Shown here: positions 10,152 through 18,641 of the stretch, piece by piece
Numbering within the stretch: the first letter of the stretch is position 1
Layout of the letters: every line of letters starts with the position of its first letter
From: Pollutimonas sp963706785
GTDB taxonomy: Bacteria > Pseudomonadota > Gammaproteobacteria > Burkholderiales > Burkholderiaceae_B
Assembly (NCBI GenBank): GCA_963706785.1
Contig: CAVPNJ010000004.1
Coordinates: 1 to 64,000, forward strand
Reading direction: 5' to 3'
DNA: 64,000 nucleotides
Made by a program: the position numbers and the translations under genes
Notes under the pieces: generated by a model
Told to the model about the DNA's origin: nothing
Database searches by the model: none
What the model saw: the letters and a program-made list of their open reading frames with translations, nothing else

Positions 10152-11402
10152 TCATGTGCATTCGGGGTTGGTACGGGAACCGACACCCATTTTCTCGAAT
10201 TCTGCTTTGCTCATGCCAAGCAGCTGATCCACGTTCGGAGTCACCTTGACCACCTTGTTATACAGGGTGCCCTCGGGGCTCTTGGCGACTTCAGTCAGAT
10301 AAATATTGGCGATCGCATTGCGGTTTCCGTCGAGCTTGACGTCTCCGGTTGGGGTCTTCACGGTCATGGTGGAGAGCTCGTCGCGCAGCGCAGCGTGGTT
10401 GTTTGCAAGGTTGCCCTTTACTGCATCAAGCGCGTCGAGCACCGCCTTGGTATTGACGTAGTAGGCATGAGCAAACAACGAAGGCGAAGCGAATGCGTCT
10501 TTGAATCCTGCGGCCTTGTAGTCGGCTACGAACTTCTTCCATTCAGCGTTATCCCAGTTGTCGGCGATGGGACCAGCTGAAGGAGTACCGATCAGCGCAT
10601 CGCGCCGCTTGCCTTTGTAGCTGAGAACCGATTGATCGACAGTGATGGAGCCTGCTATGAATGGCTTGTTTCCTCCGCTCTGTTCGTATTGCGACATGAA
10701 ATTCACCGCATCTGCTCCGCCCAAAGCGACATATATGGCGTGGACCGCGGATGGCAGCTTCGCGATGACAGACGAGTAGTCTTTGGTGCCTAGCGGTACC
10801 CACTGTTTGTTGGTAACTTTCCCTCCTGCCTTGCAGAACTCAACCATGAAACCCTGAACTTGCGAATAAGGGAAAGCGTAATCTTCGGCAACTACAGCGA
10901 CATTCTTATAGCCTTTCTCGTATGCGTAGGTTCCCAAGCCTACCTGCCACTGTGCACCATCGGTTGAAAACCGGTAAAAGTTAGGCGCCGGGTCGACCAC
11001 GGTCGTTTCCTGCGCCGCCGAGGAACCATTGACAAAGGTGACTGAAGGCTGGCCCTTCGCGTATTCCTTGACCGCAATACCCTCTGAACCGGAGAGAGGG
11101 CCCAGCAAAATTGCCACCTTATCCTGCTCGACGAGCTTGCGAGTCGCATTGACCGCTGAATCAGGCTGCCCATTAGACGATCCTGTAACCAGCTCTATTT
11201 TTTTGCCACCCGCCATATAGTTACGTTGCTTCAGAGCGAGTTCGACTCCACGCATTCCATCCTGACCGAGAACCGTGAAAGCGCCCTCCATTGTGGCAAG
11301 GGCTCCCATCTTGATGGTTTCCTGGGCGTGGGCGGCTCCCCCCAGACTTGCGAGCGCAAGGCCGATAATGCTTAGCGATATAACCGGATGATTAATCTTC
11401 AT
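10152..11402 (-). CDS. Periplasmic substrate-binding protein of the Liv-type ABC importer
   Basis: Protein of 416 residues with a Sec signal peptide (residues 1-26, cleavage after AHA) followed by a type I periplasmic binding fold (ETIKMGALATMEGAFTVLG; VAILLGPLSGSEGIAVKEYA; NVAVVAEDYAFPYSQVQGF). It captures the ligand in the periplasm for LivHM. ATG 11402 has a good GAGG ribosome site six bases upstream. The 47-base gap to livM is the largest inside this transporter, consistent with extra translation of the binding protein. Such proteins in catabolic operons bind aromatic acids, amides or other small molecules. The ligand cannot be read from the sequence. Confidence 0.88.
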   Translation of the reverse strand: MKINHPVISLSIIGLALASLGGAAHAQETIKMGALATMEGAFTVLGQDGMRGVELALKQRNYMAGGKKIELVTGSSNGQPDSAVNATRKLVEQDKVAILLGPLSGSEGIAVKEYAKGQPSVTFVNGSSAAQETTVVDPAPNFYRFSTDGAQWQVGLGTYAYEKGYKNVAVVAEDYAFPYSQVQGFMVEFCKAGGKVTNKQWVPLGTKDYSSVIAKLPSAVHAIYVALGGADAVNFMSQYEQSGGNKPFIAGSITVDQSVLSYKGKRRDALIGTPSAGPIADNWDNAEWKKFVADYKAAGFKDAFASPSLFAHAYYVNTKAVLDALDAVKGNLANNHAALRDELSTMTVKTPTGDVKLDGNRNAIANIYLTEVAKSPEGTLYNKVVKVTPNVDQLLGMSKAEFEKMGVGSRTNPECT

Positions 11403-11449
11403 GGTTTTCCTCTTGTCATTTATGAGTTAACGGATACAACCTTGGAGAG

Positions 11450-12511
11450 TCACCGCTTTATGGTCGGGTGAAATAGACCTCGCGCCTTATGCCACAAACC
11501 CAGCAGGCCATCAGGAGAAAACAGAACGATCAGTAAGAACGCGCCGCCGATAATTAGATTGAATCGTTCACGGCTGATTAAATCGATTGCGAAGTTCTGC
11601 AGCAATACGAAAATCAACGCACCAATAAACGGTCCAATCGGATGGCGCATCCCCCCGATCACGGCAATGATAAGAATATTGATCAAGGCGGAAATACCGA
11701 TGGTCCCGGGTGAAACCCGAGCGTTGTACCAAACCAGTAATACTCCGCCCACACCGGCAATAAGCCCTGCAAATGCATGCGCTGCGACACGGTGTGCATT
11801 GACATCAAAACCTATGGCGCCCATGCGTCGCGAGTTGTCTCGCGCTCCCTGCAGCGCCGTACCGAAAGGGGTACGTACCAAGTACGTGACCACCATGTAC
11901 CCCAGTACGGCGCAAGCTAAGGCGAAGTAATAAAAAGGAATGGGGTCTCCTAGCTTCAGCCCGAAAACGGTCGGCGGCAATACCTGTGAAAATCCTTGAA
12001 AGCCGTTAAATATGCTGTAATTCTGCTGCGTGAAGTAGTACAGTGCCACCCCAATTGCCAGGGTGATCATGATCGTATAGATGCCATCTGTTCGCACCGA
12101 GATCAGGCCGATCAACGTAGCAGTGAAGACTGCCAGCAAAATTGCGGTCAATGCTGCCAGCCACCATGGCCACCCCAAGCTGATCTGCGACACCGAAGAA
12201 TGGCCAAATATCGCCACTGCGTATCCGGCGATCCCGGCAATAGACATTTGCGAAAGAGTAACCATCCCGCCGTAACCCGCCAGAAAGGCCAGGGATAATG
12301 CAATCAATCCCAGGACCATGGCCTGAGCACCAATCTGGAAGGTGAAAAAGGGAGATGCCAACCATGGGTACACAAGCAGCAGGAGTAAAACAAACAAGTA
12401 GCGTAAAACTTGCGGCGATCGTCGCACGCTATTCGTGCTTGCCTGGGTCGCCGGCTCAAGGCGCCGCAGTGCGGGCGTGCTGGTAGCGCGTCTCCATTTA
12501 TTGGCGCTCAT
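11450..12511 (-). CDS. livM: Liv-type ABC transporter permease (LivM)
   Basis: Protein of 353 residues with about nine to ten membrane segments and the LivM hallmark GYGGMVTLSQMSIAGIAGYA, plus the cytoplasmic coupling region RDNSRRMGAIGFDVNAHRVAAHAFAG (shown in two parts by the motifs RDNSRRMGAIG and AHAFAGLIAGVGG). The 40-residue N-terminal extension before the first membrane helix is longer than usual and rich in Arg and Thr. Its start overlaps the livH stop by four bases (12508-12511), indicating translational coupling. Confidence 0.88.
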   Translation of the reverse strand: MSANKWRRATSTPALRRLEPATQASTNSVRRSPQVLRYLFVLLLLLVYPWLASPFFTFQIGAQAMVLGLIALSLAFLAGYGGMVTLSQMSIAGIAGYAVAIFGHSSVSQISLGWPWWLAALTAILLAVFTATLIGLISVRTDGIYTIMITLAIGVALYYFTQQNYSIFNGFQGFSQVLPPTVFGLKLGDPIPFYYFALACAVLGYMVVTYLVRTPFGTALQGARDNSRRMGAIGFDVNAHRVAAHAFAGLIAGVGGVLLVWYNARVSPGTIGISALINILIIAVIGGMRHPIGPFIGALIFVLLQNFAIDLISRERFNLIIGGAFLLIVLFSPDGLLGLWHKARGLFHPTIKR

Positions 12512-13473
12512 ACTTGTTTCCCCATTAAGCCGCGGGGCCGGAATGCCAACACCAGCACCATAATGAGAAAAGTGAAGACAACGCCATACGTGGGGGCGTA
12601 AGCCAACCCCATGGTCTCGGCCACACCAATTAGAAGTGCACCTAAAGCTGCGCCACTGATGCTACCCATACCCCCGACGATGACGACGACGAGCGATGCG
12701 AGCAGATATCGGGTATCTTCACCAGGCGCAATGGACAACGCCGTACCGCCTATTACGCCAGCCACGCCCGCCAGCCCGGCGCCGAGCGCGAACGTCACGG
12801 CAAAAATACGTTGAACGTTCACCCCGCTGGCTGACAGCATGCGTTTGTCATCGACGCCCGCCCGTATCATCATGCCCACGCGACTCCTGTTGAGGAATAG
12901 CCAGAGCGCCACGCCAACGACAATTGCCGTGGCGAGCACGATCAAGCGGAATGCCGGGTAGGCATTGATCAAAGGCAGAGGAACAGGAAACTGCATCCAT
13001 GCCGGAGGATCGAACTGGTACGTATCGCCACCCCAGATCCAAAGGAAGATATCTGCCAGCACGATAGACAACCCAATCGTCACCAGGGTCTGGCGCAAAT
13101 CCTGCCCATCCATAAAACGAAATACAAATACCTGAAGCAGTAACCCCACAAATGCGGTGAATGAAAACCCGGCAGCCACCGCAAGCAGCCACGAGCCGCT
13201 TGCTTCGCCTACGCTATATCCCACGTAGCCGCCCAGTAAAAAAAGCGAACCATGTGCAAGATTGACATTGCGCATTAGCCCGAATACCAAGGTAAACCCG
13301 CTTGCAACTAGGAAGTACAGCGCAGCTAGTGTGAGCCCATTAAGGAGCGAAAGGATAAACAGGCGGGGCTGGGTTGTTAGCGCCAATAGCGCAAGAATAA
13401 TCAGAGGCAGACCAATGGCGAGCCAAATTGCGACTGTCGATGCTATGGCCCGCCATCGCAAGACGAACTTCAT
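12508..13473 (-). CDS. livH: Liv-type ABC transporter permease (LivH)
   Basis: Protein of 321 residues with about eight membrane segments and the LivH signatures LNGLTLAALYFLVASGFTLV and GLMRNVNLAHGSLFLLGGYV. Together with LivM it forms the membrane channel of the importer. I chose ATG 13473 because it overlaps the amidohydrolase stop by four bases (ATGA), as at the other junctions of this operon. The alternative ATG 13485 would overlap it by 16. The reading frame is intact. Confidence 0.87.
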   Translation of the reverse strand: MKFVLRWRAIASTVAIWLAIGLPLIILALLALTTQPRLFILSLLNGLTLAALYFLVASGFTLVFGLMRNVNLAHGSLFLLGGYVGYSVGEASGSWLLAVAAGFSFTAFVGLLLQVFVFRFMDGQDLRQTLVTIGLSIVLADIFLWIWGGDTYQFDPPAWMQFPVPLPLINAYPAFRLIVLATAIVVGVALWLFLNRSRVGMMIRAGVDDKRMLSASGVNVQRIFAVTFALGAGLAGVAGVIGGTALSIAPGEDTRYLLASLVVVIVGGMGSISGAALGALLIGVAETMGLAYAPTYGVVFTFLIMVLVLAFRPRGLMGKQV

Positions 13474-14753
13474 GCGACCGCCCACCGCGTCGCATGTGAA
13501 TTGCGGATTTCCGGTGCTTTATGGAATTCCCCATCTTTCATTACCGCCAAAATCCGTTCAGGATCCTGCAGTGTTTTTATATCCGCCAGCGGATCGCCGT
13601 CGATCAGTAGCAGATCGGCCAAACAGCCTGGCTTCAGCTGCCCAAGCTCATCGGGTTTCATCATTATTTCACCGCCAAAACGGGTGGCGCTAATAAGCGC
13701 TTCCATGTTGGTAAACCCTAGATACTTAACGAAATACTCAAGATCCTGTGCGTTGGTAGCATGCTTGATCCAAGCAAATCCGTAGTCCCCGCCGGGAAGA
13801 ATGCGAACACCACGCTTGTGCATTTTTTTAAGGGACTCAATGGCATGCTCGAGTTCGTTGTGATAGCCCATCTTTCGCGCAATGTCAGGAGTAATACCCC
13901 ATTCGCTTGCGTGGTAGCTGGTATTGACCAGCCATGCCAACCCGGGCGCGACGAAAATCCGGTGCTTGTGCTGCTCGAGCAGATCAAGGGCTTCATTGTC
14001 GGTGAAGCTGGCGTGGTAGATCAGGTCTATATCATGCCTAATGCATTGCTTGATCGACTCACAGGAGCGCGCATGTGCCGCCACCCGCTTGCCATTTCTG
14101 TGCGCTTCCTGCACGAGCACCGCTATTTCTTCGTCTGAGAACGGGGTAATTTCGGCAGCCATTCCCGCGATATATTCGCCAGAAAGATTGATTTTCAGGG
14201 TATCTACGCCATATTTGATGAAAGTACGAGCCGTTCGGCGCATTTCATCCACGCCGGTCACGACAGCACCGAAATTGAGCTCGGCAAACGGCAGGTGCGG
14301 CCGTGACTCATCGCCTAGACCGCCAACAGTCGTGATCTCCTGACTTGCTGCGAGGTAACGCGGCCCTGGAAACTCGCCATTATTGATCGCATTGCGCAAT
14401 ACCACATCCAGCCGCGCTTTCGCAGTGGCAGCTCCGACACAAGACGTCCATCCCATATCGAGATAGCGCTTCGCAACGCGCACACACCAAAGAATATGTT
14501 CCTCTGGGGGCATCAGCTGTATTGCCGCCAACGACGGCTGGTCATTCCAGGAGAAGTGCGTGTGCGCTTCGGTCATTCCCGGCATCAAGAATGCACCGGC
14601 GCCATCAATAACCGTGACGCCCGACGAGTAAATCGAACGGGCATTCCGCTCGACCCGCGTGATGCGGTTGCCCTCGACCAGTAATTCGCCGTTATAAGGT
14701 TGGCTGCCAGATCCATCAAAAATACGGACATTTGTAAACAGTACCTGAGCCAT
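13470..14753 (-). CDS. Metal-dependent amidohydrolase
   Basis: Protein of 427 residues of the amidohydrolase superfamily (imidazolonepropionase / prolidase-like branch). It carries the metal-binding HxH in EAHTHFSW (about residue 64), a Lys in DTLKINLSGEY that may be the carbamylated ligand, His residues in VAAHARS and LIYHASF, and the catalytic Asp in LPGGDYGFAW. The end has the usual small beta domain motif LKPGCLADLLLIDGDPL. It hydrolyses C-N or similar bonds in the cytoplasm, and its place between the importer and the other hydrolases makes it a candidate first enzyme on the imported compound. AAGGA lies seven bases before ATG 14753. The exact substrate is unknown. Confidence 0.85.
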   Translation of the reverse strand: MAQVLFTNVRIFDGSGSQPYNGELLVEGNRITRVERNARSIYSSGVTVIDGAGAFLMPGMTEAHTHFSWNDQPSLAAIQLMPPEEHILWCVRVAKRYLDMGWTSCVGAATAKARLDVVLRNAINNGEFPGPRYLAASQEITTVGGLGDESRPHLPFAELNFGAVVTGVDEMRRTARTFIKYGVDTLKINLSGEYIAGMAAEITPFSDEEIAVLVQEAHRNGKRVAAHARSCESIKQCIRHDIDLIYHASFTDNEALDLLEQHKHRIFVAPGLAWLVNTSYHASEWGITPDIARKMGYHNELEHAIESLKKMHKRGVRILPGGDYGFAWIKHATNAQDLEYFVKYLGFTNMEALISATRFGGEIMMKPDELGQLKPGCLADLLLIDGDPLADIKTLQDPERILAVMKDGEFHKAPEIRNSHATRWAVA

Positions 14754-14765
14754 GATGAAGTCCTT

Positions 14766-15554
14766 TTACTGGAAACGGCCGGAATAAAATTCTTTAAGAT
14801 CGCGTACGCTGTCTTCTGGTCGCTCGAAGGTAATCCAGTGTCCGCACTGCGAATAAATAATGCTGCGGCTCCCAGAAATTTTTTCGCCAATACCCCTTAC
14901 CGATAAAGGCGGAGCAATAACGTCTTCGTCGCCAGCAATCAATAAGGTTGGGCAGCTGATACTCTCGATCGCGGGGGCTTGCGCATTGGCCAACGCTTCG
15001 CAGCAATGCGCATATCCTTCGGGATCCTGTCGCATGACGCTCTCGCGAATCATCGCCGTGGCAAGGGGGCGCTCACGCCGTGTTGTTGCCGAAACCGCGA
15101 CGCCAACGATCTGATCGGCGATTGTTTGCATTCCCGCTACGCCCTCATCGCGCGCTTTGGCCGCACGCGCCAGGATACCCGGCCGACCCGCTTCGGTGGG
15201 GGCCAACAAGGGACCAAATAAAGCCAGGCTCTTGATGAGCCTGGGATGGCTGACGGCAAGATTGAAGCAAACGATCGAGCCGAGCGAATGCCCCACAAAA
15301 TGCGCACGCTCGATGCCAAGACGGTTGCAGACGGTGAGTACTGTCTCTATAAGACATTCGATCGTGATCGGACCCGCCACCCTTGAAGAACGTGCGCTGC
15401 CGGGAAGGTCGATTCGAACGAGTTTGAACCGGCTGAAAGCTTCCTCGACGGGCGTCCAATTATTCGAGGAGCCTCCAAGTCCGTGCAAACAGACCACGGG
15501 TTGGCCCTCGCCCGAAACTTCCACTGCGACCCTATCGAAAAATTGAGTCGTCAT
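14766..15554 (-). CDS. Alpha/beta hydrolase
   Basis: Protein of 262 residues with the alpha/beta-hydrolase fold: oxyanion-hole motif LHGLGGSSNNW, nucleophile elbow VGHSLGSIVC, acid segment LLIAGDEDVIAPP and a late His in YSQCGHWITFERPE. It resembles 3-oxoadipate enol-lactonase-like hydrolases. ATG 15554 is chosen because it overlaps the FAH-like stop by four bases and starts directly at the first strand (TTQFFDRVAVEV). The open frame extends about 78 codons further upstream, but that part is the FAH gene read in another frame. Substrate unknown. Confidence 0.85.
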   Translation of the reverse strand: MTTQFFDRVAVEVSGEGQPVVCLHGLGGSSNNWTPVEEAFSRFKLVRIDLPGSARSSRVAGPITIECLIETVLTVCNRLGIERAHFVGHSLGSIVCFNLAVSHPRLIKSLALFGPLLAPTEAGRPGILARAAKARDEGVAGMQTIADQIVGVAVSATTRRERPLATAMIRESVMRQDPEGYAHCCEALANAQAPAIESISCPTLLIAGDEDVIAPPLSVRGIGEKISGSRSIIYSQCGHWITFERPEDSVRDLKEFYSGRFQ

Positions 15555-16420
15555 TTGAATGGATTCTCGAGAGCGCCAATACCATCGATTTCGATACGAA
15601 TGAAATCGCCGCTGCGTAAATAGGTGGGAGGGTTCATGCCCATTCCCACGCCCGCCGGGGTCCCTGTAGCGATGATGTCGCCCGGATAAAGCGTGATCCC
15701 TCGGGAGCACGTTTCGATGAGAGTGGGGATATCGAATATCAGATCGGCCGTTTGCCCATGCTGACGCAGGTCGCCATTGACATAACACCGAACGGCTGTA
15801 TTTGACCCGTCAAGTTCATCGACCGTAACCAGCCAGGGGCCCATGGGACAAAAGGTATCGAACGACTTGCCCATGTCCCACTGCTGATGGCGCATTTGCA
15901 CGTCGCGCGCTGTAACGTCGTTGACGATGGTGTATCCGAAGACGTGGTCCATTGCCCGGCTGGCACTGATGTTAGTCCCCGCTTTGCCAATAACGACTGC
16001 AAGTTCGGCCTCGTAGTCGACCTGGGAAGAGATCCCATGCGGAAGGCGTACCGTTGCTTGTGTCGCAATGACACTTTCCGGAACCTTGGTGAAGACGATG
16101 GGCCACCCATCTTCCTTTTTGTCATTGTCCTTGAATACCGTCGCAGAGAGCTCTTTCGCATGAGCACGGTAGTTCCGGCCGACACAAAACAGATTGCGGC
16201 GCGGCTGCGGGATAGGGGCTTCCAGCGTGACAGCGGCAAGCGGAATTCTTGGTCCAGCGGCTTCGGGAAGGGACCCACCAGCGGCTAGAAGACGAACCAA
16301 GGCCAAGGCCCCGTCAGCGCGTTCCGCCTCGGGGAGCGCAAGCGGTGTAATCTCTGAAAGATCTTGCGAAAGCAGGCCGACACACCGCCTGCCACCCCAT
16401 TGATAGGTAGCAATCTTCAA
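15551..16420 (-). CDS. Fumarylacetoacetate hydrolase-family protein
   Basis: Protein of 289 residues. It has the FAH-family core NLFCVGRNYRAHAKEL, the metal-binding acidic residues in VDYEAELAVVIGK, VNDVTARDVQ and the closing GDIIATGTPAGVGMG. These enzymes cleave or isomerise C-C bonds in 2,4-dioxo acids or decarboxylate oxaloacetate-like compounds, typically at the end of aromatic catabolic routes. It is the first gene of the minus-strand operon, 182 bases from the divergent TetR gene with an inverted-repeat operator candidate between them. The reaction in this pathway is inference. Confidence 0.87.
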   Translation of the reverse strand: MKIATYQWGGRRCVGLLSQDLSEITPLALPEAERADGALALVRLLAAGGSLPEAAGPRIPLAAVTLEAPIPQPRRNLFCVGRNYRAHAKELSATVFKDNDKKEDGWPIVFTKVPESVIATQATVRLPHGISSQVDYEAELAVVIGKAGTNISASRAMDHVFGYTIVNDVTARDVQMRHQQWDMGKSFDTFCPMGPWLVTVDELDGSNTAVRCYVNGDLRQHGQTADLIFDIPTLIETCSRGITLYPGDIIATGTPAGVGMGMNPPTYLRSGDFIRIEIDGIGALENPFK

Positions 16421-16493
16421 TCTTGTCTCCTCGCTTACTCGTGATACGCGAACGCATCCGGTAGCTTTTTATGGATTTCTTCTGGACTGTTTA

Positions 16494-16524
16494 AGACATT
16501 AGGCTCAAAATGAGACTACTGTCT
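16494..16524. promoter_or_regulatory. 14-bp inverted repeat, candidate TetR operator
   Basis: Two 14-base arms (AGACATTAGGCTCA and TGAGACTACTGTCT) are inverted around AAA, matching at 12 of 14 positions. The site lies between the divergent FAH-operon and TetR starts, the right place for a repressor that controls both. Binding is inferred. Confidence 0.65.
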
Positions 16525-16602
16525 ATTATTTAATCATCAAATACTAATGGGCATTTTTTGTTACGTCAAGGAACTTTAATCGCAGTTGAAAGAAACTTTT
16601 TT

Positions 16603-17265
16603 ATGAATTCAAGAAAGAGATTTTCCATTACCGAGGTTCCCCCGGTTCCGGCCGGCGGAGCACGAGCTCGGACTTATAACCTGCTGCTTTCGACCGCCAT
16701 GTTGCTTATTAAGTCCGGCGAAGTCCCGTCGGTCGCACAGCTCGCCAGTAAAGCGAATGTCTCGCGCGCGACTGCCTACCGTTACTTTCCCAGCCGAAGC
16801 AAATTGATCACTGCCGTGGTCGACGCATCTCTGGGACCGGTTCGTACCGCGACGTCGGAACTCCCCGGGGCTCGCGAACGGGTTATGGAACTATTCGATC
16901 AAACCTTCCCAAGATTCAAGGAGTATGAAACCGAGATGCGTGCGGCCTTGCAATTATCTTTGGAACACCGCTCTCTTGAGCGCGCAGGATTATTGCAAGA
17001 AGAACCATACCGGCGCGGACACCGCATCAAGATCTTGGAGCATGCGCTCCAGCCATTCAAGGGCCAAATGCCCAAGCCCATACTGGAACGCTTGCATAAG
17101 GCGCTATCTGTGGTTTACGGCTATGAGTCCTATGTAGTGCTAAAGGACATCTGGAATTGCAGTAACCGTGAAACCGAGGCCATCGCAAGATGGATGGCAA
17201 TGGCGCTGATTGACAGCGCGATAAGTGATGCGGACGGCGCAGCACGCACGAGCGTATCAGAATGA
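16603..17265 (+). CDS. TetR/AcrR-family transcriptional regulator
   Basis: Protein of 220 residues with an N-terminal TetR helix-turn-helix: VAQLASKANVSRATAYRYF followed by PSRSKLITAVV, and a helical ligand-binding domain. ATG 16603 is used; an in-frame TTG at 16558 is less likely because it adds an unstructured tail and would shorten the control region. It is transcribed away from the eleven-gene operon that starts at 16420, so it is the likely repressor of that operon, with the imported compound or an intermediate as inducer. The inducer is unknown. Confidence 0.85.
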   Translation: MNSRKRFSITEVPPVPAGGARARTYNLLLSTAMLLIKSGEVPSVAQLASKANVSRATAYRYFPSRSKLITAVVDASLGPVRTATSELPGARERVMELFDQTFPRFKEYETEMRAALQLSLEHRSLERAGLLQEEPYRRGHRIKILEHALQPFKGQMPKPILERLHKALSVVYGYESYVVLKDIWNCSNRETEAIARWMAMALIDSAISDADGAARTSVSE

Positions 17266-17299
17266 CGCCATAACAGAGTAAACGTTCAGCCATTCGACC

Positions 17300-17668
17300 T
17301 TATTGGCAATCTGGTTCTGGCCCTGATTGTCTGATTGACGGCGTGGTATTTAGTGGCGAAGGACCCACGATGGATCGCTTTTGTAAACGACACGCACGCA
17401 AGCCCGGGCCATGGGATTCAAACTTATCTTGTGCCTTGTGCTGTGCGAAAAACGAGCCGTCGCGCCAGATGAAATCGAAAGCGATTCCGGCGTCGACGAC
17501 GCGGATACGCAGCTTATGCCCATCCAGCAGGCGCAAGGTGTCTGCTGGCAAGTGCCGTGCAAGGGCCAGATTAAGCCCGGTCACAAACATCAATGAACCC
17601 GGATATGCGGGCAATCGGCAAAACACCTTGCTGAAAGGCGCGGGAATTTGGTACGACGATAGATTCAA
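17300..17668 (-). pseudogene. ubiT: UbiT (SCP2-domain accessory factor), C-terminal half missing
   Basis: UbiT is the SCP2 lipid-binding protein needed with UbiU and UbiV for oxygen-independent ubiquinone synthesis. The first 80 residues fit: LPAYPGSLMFVTGLNLALAR, then LRIRVVDAGIAFDFIW. After about AQDKFE the sequence turns into low-quality residues (GPGLRACRLQKRSIVGPS) and stops at 122. UbiT proteins are usually about 160-180 residues and continue with a conserved block containing EEDPDTLFF and EGDTELGL. I could not find that block in any frame down to 17265, so a deletion or rearrangement is more likely than a simple indel. It follows ubiV by 27 bases. Confidence 0.65.
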
Positions 17669-17695
17669 CGACGACTCCTGAGGAAAAGCGGCGGT

Positions 17696-18583
17696 TTACG
17701 CCAGCTGCATGTCCAGACCCGGCCGGCCATACCAATACCCGTTACAGGGCTCGGCCGGCATTAATACCTGCGCTCGGTCGAAGGCATCGGTGGGAGCCAG
17801 ATTTTCATTGATGACTCCGTAAAAAAGCTCAATGATTTCAGCCGTGTATTGAGATTGTGGGCTGAGCCGCACTACATCGACCTTCAGCTCGCGCATCGCG
17901 TCCAGTTCGTTCAGCAAAACGTATACCGAGGCCGATTGCGTCTGTATGCCATTCAGCACCAGAAACGGCTGACCTTCACGCGTCTCCAACAGCAAACCAT
18001 CAGGATGATCCATACAAACGTACTGGCAATTGTCCTTTGGTATGTTGCGATTACGAGCCGTGAAGCAGCGTGCCGAAAATGCCAGAGGCATGCGTCCATA
18101 GGCGAATACCTCAGTTTCCATTCCTGCGGGCCGACCATGCTGCATCTGTGCGAGCCCTTCGCGGCCCATCTCAAGAGGCATCACCCAGCGGCTGGCGCCA
18201 AGCCCAGCCAGAAGTTTGAGCGTTGGCGAGCTGTACACATTCAGATACGGTCCTGCTATAAAGGGCTTACCTTCAAGGCAATTGACCGCCCCCATATCGT
18301 TGGCCTCAACGGTAAAGCGGCCGTTATCAACGATTTTGCGCAATATGCTTAAATCGTTTCCAGATTCAAGCAATACCTGAGTCGACAAGACAACCTCTTT
18401 ACCCGCGTCGGTCAGCATGTCGGCAATTTCAAGCCAATCGGGAAGCCGCAGCTCGTGCCGGCGCGAACACACCGTTTCGCCCAAATATACGATATCCACT
18501 GGCGCTCGAGTCATGGACTCGTAAAACTGCATCATCGCCACACGCGACCAATAATATTGAATAGGTCCTAAGCCGATTTTCAC
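17696..18583 (-). CDS. ubiV: UbiV, U32-family protein for anaerobic ubiquinone synthesis
   Basis: Protein of 295 residues of the peptidase-U32-like family. The iron-sulfur cysteines match the UbiV pattern: Cys39 (GETVCSRR), then CFTARNRNIPKDNCQYVC with 13- and 4-residue spacing. UbiV with UbiU hydroxylates the ubiquinone ring without oxygen, probably using prephenate as oxygen donor. It lies 58 bases after ubiU and before ubiT, the standard order. This points to an organism that respires anaerobically, probably with nitrogen oxides. Confidence 0.92.
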   Translation of the reverse strand: MKIGLGPIQYYWSRVAMMQFYESMTRAPVDIVYLGETVCSRRHELRLPDWLEIADMLTDAGKEVVLSTQVLLESGNDLSILRKIVDNGRFTVEANDMGAVNCLEGKPFIAGPYLNVYSSPTLKLLAGLGASRWVMPLEMGREGLAQMQHGRPAGMETEVFAYGRMPLAFSARCFTARNRNIPKDNCQYVCMDHPDGLLLETREGQPFLVLNGIQTQSASVYVLLNELDAMRELKVDVVRLSPQSQYTAEIIELFYGVINENLAPTDAFDRAQVLMPAEPCNGYWYGRPGLDMQLA

Positions 18584-18641
18584 AACACTGTCTCCTGCTT
18601 ATCGCTTTAACTTAGTGGTGCCAGGCGATTGCCTGCGGTTC

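Noticed and set aside
15554..15788. N-terminal extension of the alpha/beta hydrolase
   Set aside because: This stretch is the FAH gene read in another frame; the ATGA overlap at 15551-15554 gives a better start.
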